Source: Streptomyces sp. 7-21 (lineage in GTDB: Bacteria > Actinomycetota > Actinomycetes > Streptomycetales > Streptomycetaceae). From it: a stretch of DNA of 64,000 bases. Positions 1 through 8,278 of this stretch are shown here, piece by piece; positions within the stretch are counted from its first letter, which is position 1; each line of letters starts with the position of its first letter. The notes under the pieces were generated by a model, which saw only the letters and a list, made by a program, of their open reading frames with translations, was not told the origin of the DNA and ran no database searches. The stretch is from contig NZ_JAERRL010000007.1 of NCBI RefSeq assembly GCF_016741785.1, positions 62,001 through 126,000 of the forward strand, given 5' to 3'. The position numbers and the translations under genes are program-made.

Positions 1-2242
1 CCGCCGCGGGCCGGGGCGCCCGGGGACCGGGCGCCGCGCCCCGCACGCGGCGGGGCAGCCCGGAGCGCGTGGTGGCGGCCGCGGGTCTCTCCTGGTCCGG
101 CGGGACGCCGGGCGGCGGCGCGACGGGCCGCCCGTGGTCGGCGACGAGCACGGGGGTGCGGCGCACCGGCGCACCCGGCTGCCGCCCATCGCCCGGCGGG
201 TCCGGCGTGCCGTCGGCCTGCTGGCCGTCGCCGGCGGGCGGCCAGCCGGAGCCGGGTGCCGCCCGCGGGCCGGTGTCCGCGGGGGCGACGGGGGCTTCCA
301 GCTCGACCGGCCCGTCGGCGGGCCCTTCCAGGAGCGCGGGCCGCTGCCCGTGCGGGAGAGCGTCCTGGCCGCCGGTCTCGGTGAGCAGGTCGCCGGGGAT
401 GAGGGTCACGGCGGTGGTGCCGCCGTAGGGCGACTCCCTGAGGGAGACCCGCACCCCGTGGCGCTCGGCGAGGCGGGCGACGACGAGCAGGCCGAGCCGG
501 TCGGTGTCGGCGGCCTCCGGGTCCGGCGGCTGCGCGAGCCGCTCGTTGGCCTCCTGGAGCGCCTCGGCCGTCATGCCCAGGCCCCGGTCGTGGATCTCCA
601 GCGTGAAGCCGTGCGGCACGCGCTCGCCGTAGACCTGGACGGCGGTGTGCGGCGGGGAGAAGACCGTGGCGTTCTCCAGCAGCTCGGCCAGCAGGTGGCG
701 CAGGTCCGCCACGGCGGCGCCGGCGACGGCCAGCGCCGGCAGGCGGCGGATCTCGATGCGGTCGTAGTCCTCGACCTCGTCGACGGCGCCGCGGACCACG
801 TCCATCAGCAGCTCGGACTTGGCCCACTGGCGGGAGCCCGCGGCGCCCGAGAGCACGACCAGTCCCTCGGCGTGGCGCCGCATCCGCGCGGTGAGGTGGG
901 TCAGCCGCACCAGCTCGTCGCGGTCGACGCCGGTCCCGGCGCGCTGTCCGGCCGTCTCCAGGATGTTCAGCTGGCGGTGGAGCAGGACCTGGCTGCGGCG
1001 CGCGAGGTTGACGAAGACCTCGGAGACGCGGTGGCGGACGGCGGCGCGTTCGACGGCCGCCGACAGCGCGGCCCGCTGGAGGGTGTTGACCGCCTTGCCC
1101 ACCTGCCCGGCCTCGTCGGCCCCGTACTCCAGGCGGGGCGCCTCGGTCTCCACGTCGACGCGGTCGCCGGCCGCCAGGCGGCGCAGCACGCCGGGCAGCC
1201 GCACCTCGGAGGCCTCGCGGGCCTCACGGACGAGGGTGCGCATCTCACGCAGCTGGGCGCGGGAGACGCGCCAGGCCACGGCGGCGGACAGCGCGACGGC
1301 GAGGAAGCCGCCCGCGCCGACGAGGACGGCGCGCCTGACCAGGCCGCCGCGCGCAGAGGCGGCGGCGTCCTCACACCGGTCGCCGGCCTCGGCGGCGAGA
1401 CCGGCCAGTTCGCTGAGCGCGGCGCCGCTGACCTCGTCCCACTGCCCGGGCTGGACCGAGCCGGTCTCGGCCAGGGACTGTTCCGTGCTGCTGAGCACCC
1501 GGCCGCCGCCGTCCTCCCAGAAGCTCTCGTGGGCCAGGCGGTCCTCCAGCGGCAGGCCGCTGAGGAAGGTGTCGTAGGCGGCCTGGCGCTCGGTCATCAG
1601 CGCGGCCAGCGCGTCGCGTTCGGTGTCGGTGGTGCGCCCGGCGGCCAGCGCGCCTGCGACCAGCGCGTCCTCGCGTGCGAGGTACTCCCTGGCCAGGTGG
1701 AGTCCGGCGACGGCGCGGGCGTGCAGCCCGGTCTCGCTGTCGGTGGAAGGCGGGAGGGCGGCCAGCAGGCGCAGGGCCGGGTCGGCGAGCCTGTTGTAGG
1801 CGCCGAGGACCCGGGTGCGGGATATGGTGCCGCGCTCGACCTGGTCCCGGAGCTGGCCGAGGCTGCCGAGCGCGGTGGACAGGGCGTCGACGGCAGTGGC
1901 GGCGGAGCCGTCGAGGCCGCCGCGGGCGCTGGCGGCGCGGCTGAGGAGCCGGCTGGCGGCGGCGTCGGTGGCCTCACGGGTATCCTCGAGGCGGCTGAGC
2001 GACTCGGCGCGGCGCGGGTCGGCGCGGTGGATGACGGTCTGGCGCCGCTCCTGCTGGACGGCGGCGAGGAAGTCCTCGGCCTCCGGGGCCAGGGAGCTGG
2101 CGACGGACGACGCGCCGAGCGCCTGGCGGGCATCGGAGACAGTGATGGCCGTCGCGCAGGCCCAGACGACCGCGAGTGACAGCAGGGGCACCAGCGCGAG
2201 CGTGCTCATCCTGCGCCTGACCGTCGTGCCGCGTACGCGCAT
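1..2242 (-). CDS. Nitrate/nitrite-sensor histidine kinase, 3' end cut by window edge
   Basis: A membrane sensor kinase. About 747 residues are visible and the C-terminus lies outside the window. Order: short basic N-terminus and first membrane helix (residues ~12-32), an extracytoplasmic all-helical region of ~260 residues typical of nitrate/nitrite-sensing (NIT) domains, second membrane helix (~303-325), HAMP-like linker, a helical region with LTHLTARMRRHAEGL that resembles the phospho-acceptor helix, then an ATPase domain with N box (LLAELLENATVFSPP, ~517), G1 (DRGLGM, ~552) and G2 (DRLGLLVVARLA, ~580). A Pro-rich tail follows. The ATG at 2242 has GGGGAGGG just upstream; an alternative ATG lies at 2209. 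Such kinases often head conservon-like operons, but the downstream genes are not visible. The ligand is inferred from the domain only. Confidence 0.85.
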   Translation of the reverse strand, partial: MRVRGTTVRRRMSTLALVPLLSLAVVWACATAITVSDARQALGASSVASSLAPEAEDFLAAVQQERRQTVIHRADPRRAESLSRLEDTREATDAAASRLLSRAASARGGLDGSAATAVDALSTALGSLGQLRDQVERGTISRTRVLGAYNRLADPALRLLAALPPSTDSETGLHARAVAGLHLAREYLAREDALVAGALAAGRTTDTERDALAALMTERQAAYDTFLSGLPLEDRLAHESFWEDGGGRVLSSTEQSLAETGSVQPGQWDEVSGAALSELAGLAAEAGDRCEDAAASARGGLVRRAVLVGAGGFLAVALSAAVAWRVSRAQLREMRTLVREAREASEVRLPGVLRRLAAGDRVDVETEAPRLEYGADEAGQVGKAVNTLQRAALSAAVERAAVRHRVSEVFVNLARRSQVLLHRQLNILETAGQRAGTGVDRDELVRLTHLTARMRRHAEGLVVLSGAAGSRQWAKSELLMDVVRGAVDEVEDYDRIEIRRLPALAVAGAAVADLRHLLAELLENATVFSPPHTAVQVYGERVPHGFTLEIHDRGLGMTAEALQEANERLAQPPDPEAADTDRLGLLVVARLAERHGVRVSLRESPYGGTTAVTLIPGDLLTETGGQDALPHGQRPALLEGPADGPVELEAPVAPADTGPRAAPGSGWPPAGDGQQADGTPDPPGDGRQPGAPVRRTPVLVADHGRPVAPPPGVPPDQERPAAATTRSGLPRRVRGAAPGPRAPRPAA

Positions 2243-2455
2243 GCCCTCCCCAAGTCTCCGGGCCCGCACGGGGGTTGCCACCGTCCGACAGCGCGAGCCT
2301 ACTACCCGCAACCGCCGGGTACGGCGTCATCGCGCAATGCGGCACGGAGTCCGCGCGGGGGCCCCATCCTGGCCCGGGACCGGCGCGGCCGCAAGGCGTT
2401 CTACCATGGGGGGCGACATATCCGCTCATCTCACCGTGCAGAGAGGGACAGCGGA

Positions 2456-2740
2456 GTGTACGCGAGACCCCGGCTCCCGGATCCCGTGCGCGCCGCGGCG
2501 GTCCGCGCCGTCATCATCATCGCCCTGACGCTCACCCAGCTGGTCGTGGTGCTGCTGTGCACGCTCGCCGGTTCGTGGCTGGCGTTCCCGATGCTGCTGA
2601 CCACGATCGCCAGCACCGTCGTGGCCACCTGGGCGGTGCTGGACATCTGGGTCACCCGGCAGGCGTGGCAGCAGCGGAACGGTGTGCTCTCCGAACCGAG
2701 CAGCGTCGCCCGGCCGCGGCGGTGGCCCGCGCGGGGTTAG
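2456..2740 (+). CDS. Small membrane protein, 94 aa
   Basis: A short protein with a basic N-terminus and two strongly hydrophobic segments (about residues 17-40 and 42-64), then a polar Arg-rich tail. It starts at GTG with GAGAGGGAC upstream. I do not recognise a functional family beyond a conserved Streptomyces hypothetical. It stands alone on the plus strand, divergent from the sensor kinase on its left and convergent with the condensin-like operon on its right, with a shared hairpin between them. Confidence 0.7.
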   Translation: MYARPRLPDPVRAAAVRAVIIIALTLTQLVVVLLCTLAGSWLAFPMLLTTIASTVVATWAVLDIWVTRQAWQQRNGVLSEPSSVARPRRWPARG

Positions 2741-2751
2741 CCGCGCGGGCC
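2724..2751. terminator. Hairpin between convergent genes
   Basis: A perfect 11-bp inverted repeat (GGCCCGCGCGG at 2724-2734, CCGCGCGGGCC at 2741-2751) with a 6-nt loop that holds the stop codon of the small membrane protein. It lies between two converging genes and so could end transcription from both sides. There is no T tract, as is usual in Streptomyces. Confidence 0.6.
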
Positions 2752-2758
2752 GTCCCGG

Positions 2759-5700
2759 TCAGGGGGTGCCGCCCGGCGCGGGCCGCCGGAAGACGCGGGT
2801 GGCGGTGACCTCCCCGTGTGCGGGCGTGCCGCTGGTCTCCGGCGCGGGCAGACCGGGCCGCAGATGTTCCTCGACGCTGATGTACTTCAGGCCCGCCCGC
2901 AGGTCCGCGTCGTTGCGCAGCCGGATCACCAGGGGGAACTCAGCGAGCGCCGTGGTGTCGAACAGCCCCGTGGTGTACAGCAGCTGGACGCCCAGCGCGT
3001 CGGCCACGGCACGTTGCAGCTCCAGCAGGTACGTGGCGTTGGCCCGGCCGATGGGGTTGTCGAGGAAGAGGGTGCCCGCGTGGGCGTGCTGGTGGCGGCC
3101 CCGGTCGTTGCCCCGGAGCGCGGCCATCGTGCAGTACAGCGCGATGGCGGCCGTGAGCAGCTGGCCGCCGGAGAAGACGTCGCCCATCTGCCCGACCGGA
3201 ACCCGCTCGGCGCGCAGCACGGCGTCGGGCTTGAGGATCTCGACGCTGACCCCCTTGGGCCGCAGCGCCGCGTGGACGCCGCGCAGCAGCAGCGTCATGC
3301 CGTCGCGGCGCAGGTCGGCGTTCTTGGCCACAGCGGCGCGGGTGGTGACGTCGACGACCTCGCCGAGCCGCTCGGTCAGGGTGGCCTGGTCGGGGTCCTC
3401 GAAGCGGATGCGCAGGAACTCCTGCCCTGACCACTCCCCCAGTCCTTCAGGGAGCCGGGACAGCCGCTGGGCCGCGCGGAGCGTGGCGAGGGAGGACTCG
3501 ACGAGGCCGCGCAGCCGGTCGACGATGCTGTCGCGGTTGCGTTCCAGCTGGGCGAGTTCGTCGGTGAGGACGCGCAGCCGCGGGGCGAACGCCTCGGCCC
3601 AGGCGGGGGCGTGCTCGGGGAGTTCAGCGGCGGGCAGCTCCCGGATCTGCTGCCGGGCGGGGGTGCGCACCTGCTCGTAGCGGGCGGCGTTGGCGTGCCG
3701 CACGAGGCGGTCGCTGGCGTCGCGGAGGGCGGACTCGGCGGCGCTGAGCGCAGCGGCCTGCTCCCGCAGGGCGCGGCGGGCGCTGGCGGCGGCCTGGCGT
3801 GCCTCGGGCAGGCCCCCCGGGTAGGGCTCGGGAGCCGCGGTGGTGGCGGTGTCGTCGGCGGCGGTGTCCCGCTGCGGGTCGCGGAGCAGGTCGCGCAGCA
3901 GGGCGGCGGTCTCCTCGAAGCCCTCGGCGGCGTCACGGGCCTGGTGGTGGTCGCGGGCGAGGGCCTCGTGGGCCGCGCGGGCCGACTCCAGGGCCTCCTC
4001 GCGGGCGGCGAGGCCGGCCGTGGCCTCGCGCAGCAGCTGGCTGGCCTCCTCGGCGGTGGACGGCTGCTGGGAGGGAGGCAGGTCGATGTGGGAGCCGCCG
4101 TTCGCGGGGGCCAGCCGCTCGGCCTCGCCGCGGAGCCGGCCCAGCCGCTCGCTGGCGGCGCTGGCACGGGTCTCCAGCAGCTGGACGAGGGACTCGGCCC
4201 GGGCGGCGGCGGCCTGGCGCGACGGGCCGTCGGCGCCCTCAGGGCCGTCGAGCAGCTTGGCAGCGCGCGTCCGCACCTTGGCGCTGAGCCGGTCGAGGGC
4301 GGCGCGGGCGGCGCTTTCGTCGCCCTCGGCACGGGCCTGCTCGGCGCGCAGGTCGGCGCCGACGGCCGCCTTCTCGTACAGGCGGGAGGCGGAGCGGTAG
4401 GCCTCGCGCAGCGCGGGCAGCGACGCGGTGCTGGCTCCGCCGTCAGCGGCGGTGTCGTCGGCGGTGTCGTCGGCGCCGGTCTCGGGGACGCCGGAGATCT
4501 CGGTGGTCTCGGCGCGCAGGGCCCGGGCCGTGCGGCGGGCGTCGTCGGCGGCGCGCTGGGCGGCGCGCCGGTCCTCGTCGGCGGTACGGGCACGGGCGAG
4601 TGCCGCCTCGGCGCGGGCCTCGGCCTCGGCGGCCTCGGCGGCGAGTTCGCTGAGCCGGGCCTGCCAGCGGGGGCGCTCAGTGAGCCGGGAGGCCAGGCCG
4701 GCCAGGGCGTCAGCGGACCGGCCGGCGCGCTGGGCGGCCTCCTGCCGCTCGTCGCGGGCGCGGGCGGCCTCGGCGGCCGCCTCCTCCGCTTCGGCGCGGG
4801 CGGCGGCGGCCTCGGCGAGGCGGCGCTCGGCCAGCGCGGCCTCCTGGCGGGCGCGTTCGGCGGCCGCGGCCAGCTCGGCGAGGCGGCCCGGGGGGCAGTC
4901 GGCGCGCCAGGAGGCGAGGCGGGCGGCGAGCTGGCGGGCCTGCGAGACTCCCGCGGCCAGGTCCCGGATGCGGGCGTCACGGGCGGCGGCGCGGTCGCGC
5001 AGCGCGTGCCGTTCGTCGTCGGCGGCGCGCTCGTCGTGCATGGCGGGGTTCGGCGGGACGAGGAAGACATCGCTGTCCCCGCCGCCCGGGGCGGGAGCGG
5101 GGGCCAGGAGAGCGGCGGCGGTGCCGACGGCGACGGCGGAACGCGGCAGCAGGGCCGCGCCGGAGAGGACCTCGCGGGCGCGGGCGTGGGAGCCGGGGTC
5201 CGTGAGGATGACGCCGTCGACGAGTTCGGGGCGGGCGGCGAGCACCGCGGCGTGGTCGGCGGGCGGGACGGCCTGCGCCAGGTAGCGCCAGCCGGGCAGG
5301 GCCGGGATGCCGTGCTCGCCGAGGTACTCGACGGTGGCCAGGACGTCGGGGCTGGGCGGCAGCAGCCCGCCGTCGCCGAGGGCGGCGAGGATGCGGGAGT
5401 CCTCGGCGGCGGCGGTGCGCAGCTCGAACAGCTCGCGCTCGCCGTCGGCGATCTGCTCGTCGAGCAGGCGGGCGAGGGTCTCGGCGTTGCGGTCGAGGTC
5501 GTCCGCCGTGAGCGCCGGGCCGTCGCCGGCGGGGGTAACGCCGAGGAGACGGGCGAGGCGCTCCTCGGCGGCGAGGGCGGCGGCGGTGCGCTGCTCGGCG
5601 GCGCAGGCGTCCCGGGCGGCGGCCGCGGCGTCGGCGGCGCGGGCGGCGGCGAGTTCGGCCCGCCCGTGGTCGCGGGCGGCCTCGCTGGCGGCGTCGGCGG

Positions 5701-7381
5701 CGCGGCGGGCGGCCTCCCGGGCGCTCTCCCAAGCCGCAACCGCGGCGCGGGCGGCGTCGCTGGCGGCCAGGGCGGCGCGGGCGGGGTCGGCGTCCGGGCC
5801 GCCGTCCTCCAGCCACCCGGCCTCGACCGCCCGGGCCGTCTCCTCGCGGACCTCGGCCAGGCGCTGCCGCAGGTGCCCGGCCTCGCTGCGGGCCCGTTCG
5901 GCCTCGGTGGCGGCGGTGGTGGCGTCGCGGTACGCGTCCTCGGCGGCCCGCTGGAGCGCGGCGGAGCGCTCCTCGTGTTCGGCGGCGGCGCGTTCGCTCG
6001 CCGTGGCGGCCGCGTGCAGGGCGCGCACCAGGGCGGCGGCGGCCCTGCCGCGCGCGGCGAGCGCGGGGGCGGCGTCCCGCTCGGCTTCGCGGATGGCGGC
6101 GGCGGCGCGGGCGGCCCGGTCGGCGGCGGCGCGGTGCTGCAGCACGGTCTCGGTGGCCTGCCAGGCGGCGTGCAGCGTGCGGGCGTCGGCGAGTTCGCGG
6201 CGCTGGGCGGCGGCGTCCTTCTCCGCGGCGGCCAGGGCGAGGGAGGCGTGGCGGTAGGCGAGCTCGGCGGCGGTGCGGGCGGCGCGGGCGCGGGCGGTCT
6301 CGGCGGCCGTGACAGCCTGCTGGGCGGTGGCGAGACGGTCGGCGAGCCCGGCGGCGCGCGTCCGTTCGGCCTCGGCGCGGGCGGTCAGGCGGCGGGCGAG
6401 GGCGCGGGCGGCGTGCTCGGCGCGCTGGTGGCCGGCGCGGGCGGCGTCGCGCCCCGCCGCGGCTTCAGTGACGGCGGCCAGCAGATCGAGGGAGCCGGCG
6501 GTGAAGTCCCGTTCGGCCGCGAGCTCGTCGCGGCGGCCGAGCTTGTGGGCGAAACCGTGGACGAGGTCGGCCAGGCCGTCGGTGTCGCGGGTGTCGGTGA
6601 CGGCGCGGAGCAGCAGGTCGGTGAAGTCAGCGTCGTTCTTCACGGCGAACAGGCCGGCGGCCTCGCCCTCGTCGGCGTTCATCTCGCGCTGGTAGCGGAA
6701 GAGCTCCGGGTCCAGGCCCAGGCGGCCGAGGTGCTCGGTCCAGCGCTCGTGCACTTCTTCCCAGACGACGTCCAGGTTGGGGTAGGCCTTTCCGGTCTCG
6801 ATGAGGACGTCGCGGAAGCCCTTGAGCGTGCGGCGGCGGCCGCGGGCGCCGGAAGTGCCCTCGCGGGGCCGCAGCGCGGTGGACTCCGCCACGGGCAGGG
6901 AGTCCAGGCTCATGCCGGGGCCGGGGCGGAAGGAGTACCAGGCCTCGGTGAAGCGGCGGGGGTCGGTGGAGACCTGGCGGCCGCGCCACTCGCTGACCTT
7001 GCCGACGACGATGGTCTCGCCGGTCCTGGTGTGCTGCCATTCCAGCGCGACGTGGCCGCAGTCGTCGGCGAGGAGGAACTTGCGCAGCACGCCGGAGCTG
7101 GCGCCGCCCAGGGTGTTGCGGTGCCCGGGCAGCATGACGGAGAAGATGAGCTTAAGCAGCACGGACTTGCCGCCGCCGTTCTCCAGGAAGAGGACGGCGG
7201 CGGGCGCGGGGCGGCGCGGCGGCCCCGCCGGCTCGTCGGCCAGCAGCTCGAAGACGTCCGTCTGCGTGGGCGCGGGCTCGGGCACGGGGGCGCCGACGCC
7301 GCGCAGGTCGAGGTTGGTGTCGGCGTACCGGGCGCCGGCCGGCCCGATGGAGTACAGGCGGATCCGGGACAGCTCGTACAT
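2759..7381 (-). CDS. Large SMC/MukB-like coiled-coil ATPase (MksB/JetC-like)
   Basis: A 1540-residue protein built like an SMC or MukB ATPase. The N-terminal head has a Walker A motif LFLENGGGKS (~residues 64-73). Very long Ala/Glu/Arg-rich coiled coils (~290-600 and ~790-1330) flank a globular middle region (~610-780) that could serve as a hinge. The C-terminal head has the ABC signature FSGGQ (~1403-1407) and a Walker B strand TLFLDN (~1437-1442). The usual catalytic Glu after the Walker B Asp is Asn here, followed by PIG. It is the last gene of a three-gene operon, 48 bp after the MksE-like gene. Known relatives load on DNA and extrude loops to organise chromosomes or restrict plasmids. 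The family is inferred from architecture; the exact subtype is uncertain. Confidence 0.85.
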   Translation of the reverse strand: MYELSRIRLYSIGPAGARYADTNLDLRGVGAPVPEPAPTQTDVFELLADEPAGPPRRPAPAAVLFLENGGGKSVLLKLIFSVMLPGHRNTLGGASSGVLRKFLLADDCGHVALEWQHTRTGETIVVGKVSEWRGRQVSTDPRRFTEAWYSFRPGPGMSLDSLPVAESTALRPREGTSGARGRRRTLKGFRDVLIETGKAYPNLDVVWEEVHERWTEHLGRLGLDPELFRYQREMNADEGEAAGLFAVKNDADFTDLLLRAVTDTRDTDGLADLVHGFAHKLGRRDELAAERDFTAGSLDLLAAVTEAAAGRDAARAGHQRAEHAARALARRLTARAEAERTRAAGLADRLATAQQAVTAAETARARAARTAAELAYRHASLALAAAEKDAAAQRRELADARTLHAAWQATETVLQHRAAADRAARAAAAIREAERDAAPALAARGRAAAALVRALHAAATASERAAAEHEERSAALQRAAEDAYRDATTAATEAERARSEAGHLRQRLAEVREETARAVEAGWLEDGGPDADPARAALAASDAARAAVAAWESAREAARRAADAASEAARDHGRAELAAARAADAAAAARDACAAEQRTAAALAAEERLARLLGVTPAGDGPALTADDLDRNAETLARLLDEQIADGERELFELRTAAAEDSRILAALGDGGLLPPSPDVLATVEYLGEHGIPALPGWRYLAQAVPPADHAAVLAARPELVDGVILTDPGSHARAREVLSGAALLPRSAVAVGTAAALLAPAPAPGGGDSDVFLVPPNPAMHDERAADDERHALRDRAAARDARIRDLAAGVSQARQLAARLASWRADCPPGRLAELAAAAERARQEAALAERRLAEAAAARAEAEEAAAEAARARDERQEAAQRAGRSADALAGLASRLTERPRWQARLSELAAEAAEAEARAEAALARARTADEDRRAAQRAADDARRTARALRAETTEISGVPETGADDTADDTAADGGASTASLPALREAYRSASRLYEKAAVGADLRAEQARAEGDESAARAALDRLSAKVRTRAAKLLDGPEGADGPSRQAAAARAESLVQLLETRASAASERLGRLRGEAERLAPANGGSHIDLPPSQQPSTAEEASQLLREATAGLAAREEALESARAAHEALARDHHQARDAAEGFEETAALLRDLLRDPQRDTAADDTATTAAPEPYPGGLPEARQAAASARRALREQAAALSAAESALRDASDRLVRHANAARYEQVRTPARQQIRELPAAELPEHAPAWAEAFAPRLRVLTDELAQLERNRDSIVDRLRGLVESSLATLRAAQRLSRLPEGLGEWSGQEFLRIRFEDPDQATLTERLGEVVDVTTRAAVAKNADLRRDGMTLLLRGVHAALRPKGVSVEILKPDAVLRAERVPVGQMGDVFSGGQLLTAAIALYCTMAALRGNDRGRHQHAHAGTLFLDNPIGRANATYLLELQRAVADALGVQLLYTTGLFDTTALAEFPLVIRLRNDADLRAGLKYISVEEHLRPGLPAPETSGTPAHGEVTATRVFRRPAPGGTP

Positions 7382-7429
7382 GGCGGCTTTCGTGAGCGGG
7401 CTTTCGTGAGGGGCGTCTCGTCGTGGCGG

Positions 7430-8278
7430 TCAGTCGTGGAAGGGCAGGCCGGCACCGTCGGGCAGGGGGTCCTCGCCGGCGGAGGGCGGCGCCAGCGAGG
7501 CCGTGCCGTCACTGACCGGGACGACGCCGAGCTGCATCAGCTCGGACATGGCGCTGCTGGCGGCCAGCTCGCGGACCTGGAGCTGGTAGCGGGGCGTGGT
7601 GCGGTAGGAGCCGCCCGCTTCGTCGCCGGTGCGCTGCAGGAAGCCGGAGTCGGCGAGAAAGGCGATGGCCTTGCCGACGATGCCGGTGGTGGAGCTGGCC
7701 AGGCGGCGGGCGTCCTTGGTGGCGCCGGTGGCGGTGCGGCGGGCGTAGACCCGCCAGGCCGCCTCCAGGCCGGGAGTCTCGCTGGCCGGATCGGTGTTCT
7801 CGCCCCGTTCCGCGGCGCGTTCGGCGAGGCGGCGGCAGGCCTGGCGGACGAACGCCTCGACGCCGTTGACGGTGATGCGGCCGAGGTAGTCGTCGTCGGC
7901 GAGGTCCTGCGGGCGGGGGAAGGCCAGGGCGGCAACGGCCAGGTGGGCCAGGCCGTGGAGGAAGCGGTCAGCGGGGTCAGCGGCGGCGCGGCGGGCGTAG
8001 TCGCCCATGCGGACCGCGAAGACGGAGTCCTCGGCAGCCGCCACGGCCATGCCCGCGCGCGGCGAGACCTCCAGGACGATCAGGCCCAGGCCGGTGGCGA
8101 CGGCGTCAGTGAGCCGGGCAAACGCGGGGTCCTCGCGGTAGCGGCGCAGCAGCGCCGCGTACTCGGCGTCGCGGGCGGGCAGCAGCCGGGGGTGGAGCCC
8201 GAAGGAGACCAGGCGGGAGGCGTCGGCGGCGTCCGCGGGCGTCAGCGGCGGCGCGTCATCGCGGGCGGGGGTGGTCAC
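7430..8278 (-). CDS. MksE/JetB-like accessory subunit
   Basis: A 282-residue soluble protein between a kleisin-like gene and an SMC-like gene. This position and size match the winged-helix (KITE) subunit of MksBEF and Wadjet complexes. The sequence shows mixed helices, a central Ala/Arg-rich region, and a C-terminal part with YRTTPRYQLQVRELAA that could form the wing of a winged helix (residues ~230-255), then an acidic Pro-rich tail. Its ATG overlaps the stop of the upstream gene in an ATGA arrangement at 8275-8278, so the two are translationally coupled. I saw no enzymatic motif. The assignment is mainly by context. Confidence 0.7.
   Translation of the reverse strand: MTTPARDDAPPLTPADAADASRLVSFGLHPRLLPARDAEYAALLRRYREDPAFARLTDAVATGLGLIVLEVSPRAGMAVAAAEDSVFAVRMGDYARRAAADPADRFLHGLAHLAVAALAFPRPQDLADDDYLGRITVNGVEAFVRQACRRLAERAAERGENTDPASETPGLEAAWRVYARRTATGATKDARRLASSTTGIVGKAIAFLADSGFLQRTGDEAGGSYRTTPRYQLQVRELAASSAMSELMQLGVVPVSDGTASLAPPSAGEDPLPDGAGLPFHD

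Noticed and set aside
134..2179. 681-codon plus-strand frame at the left edge
   Set aside because: The minus strand holds an uninterrupted sensor kinase with HATPase motifs.
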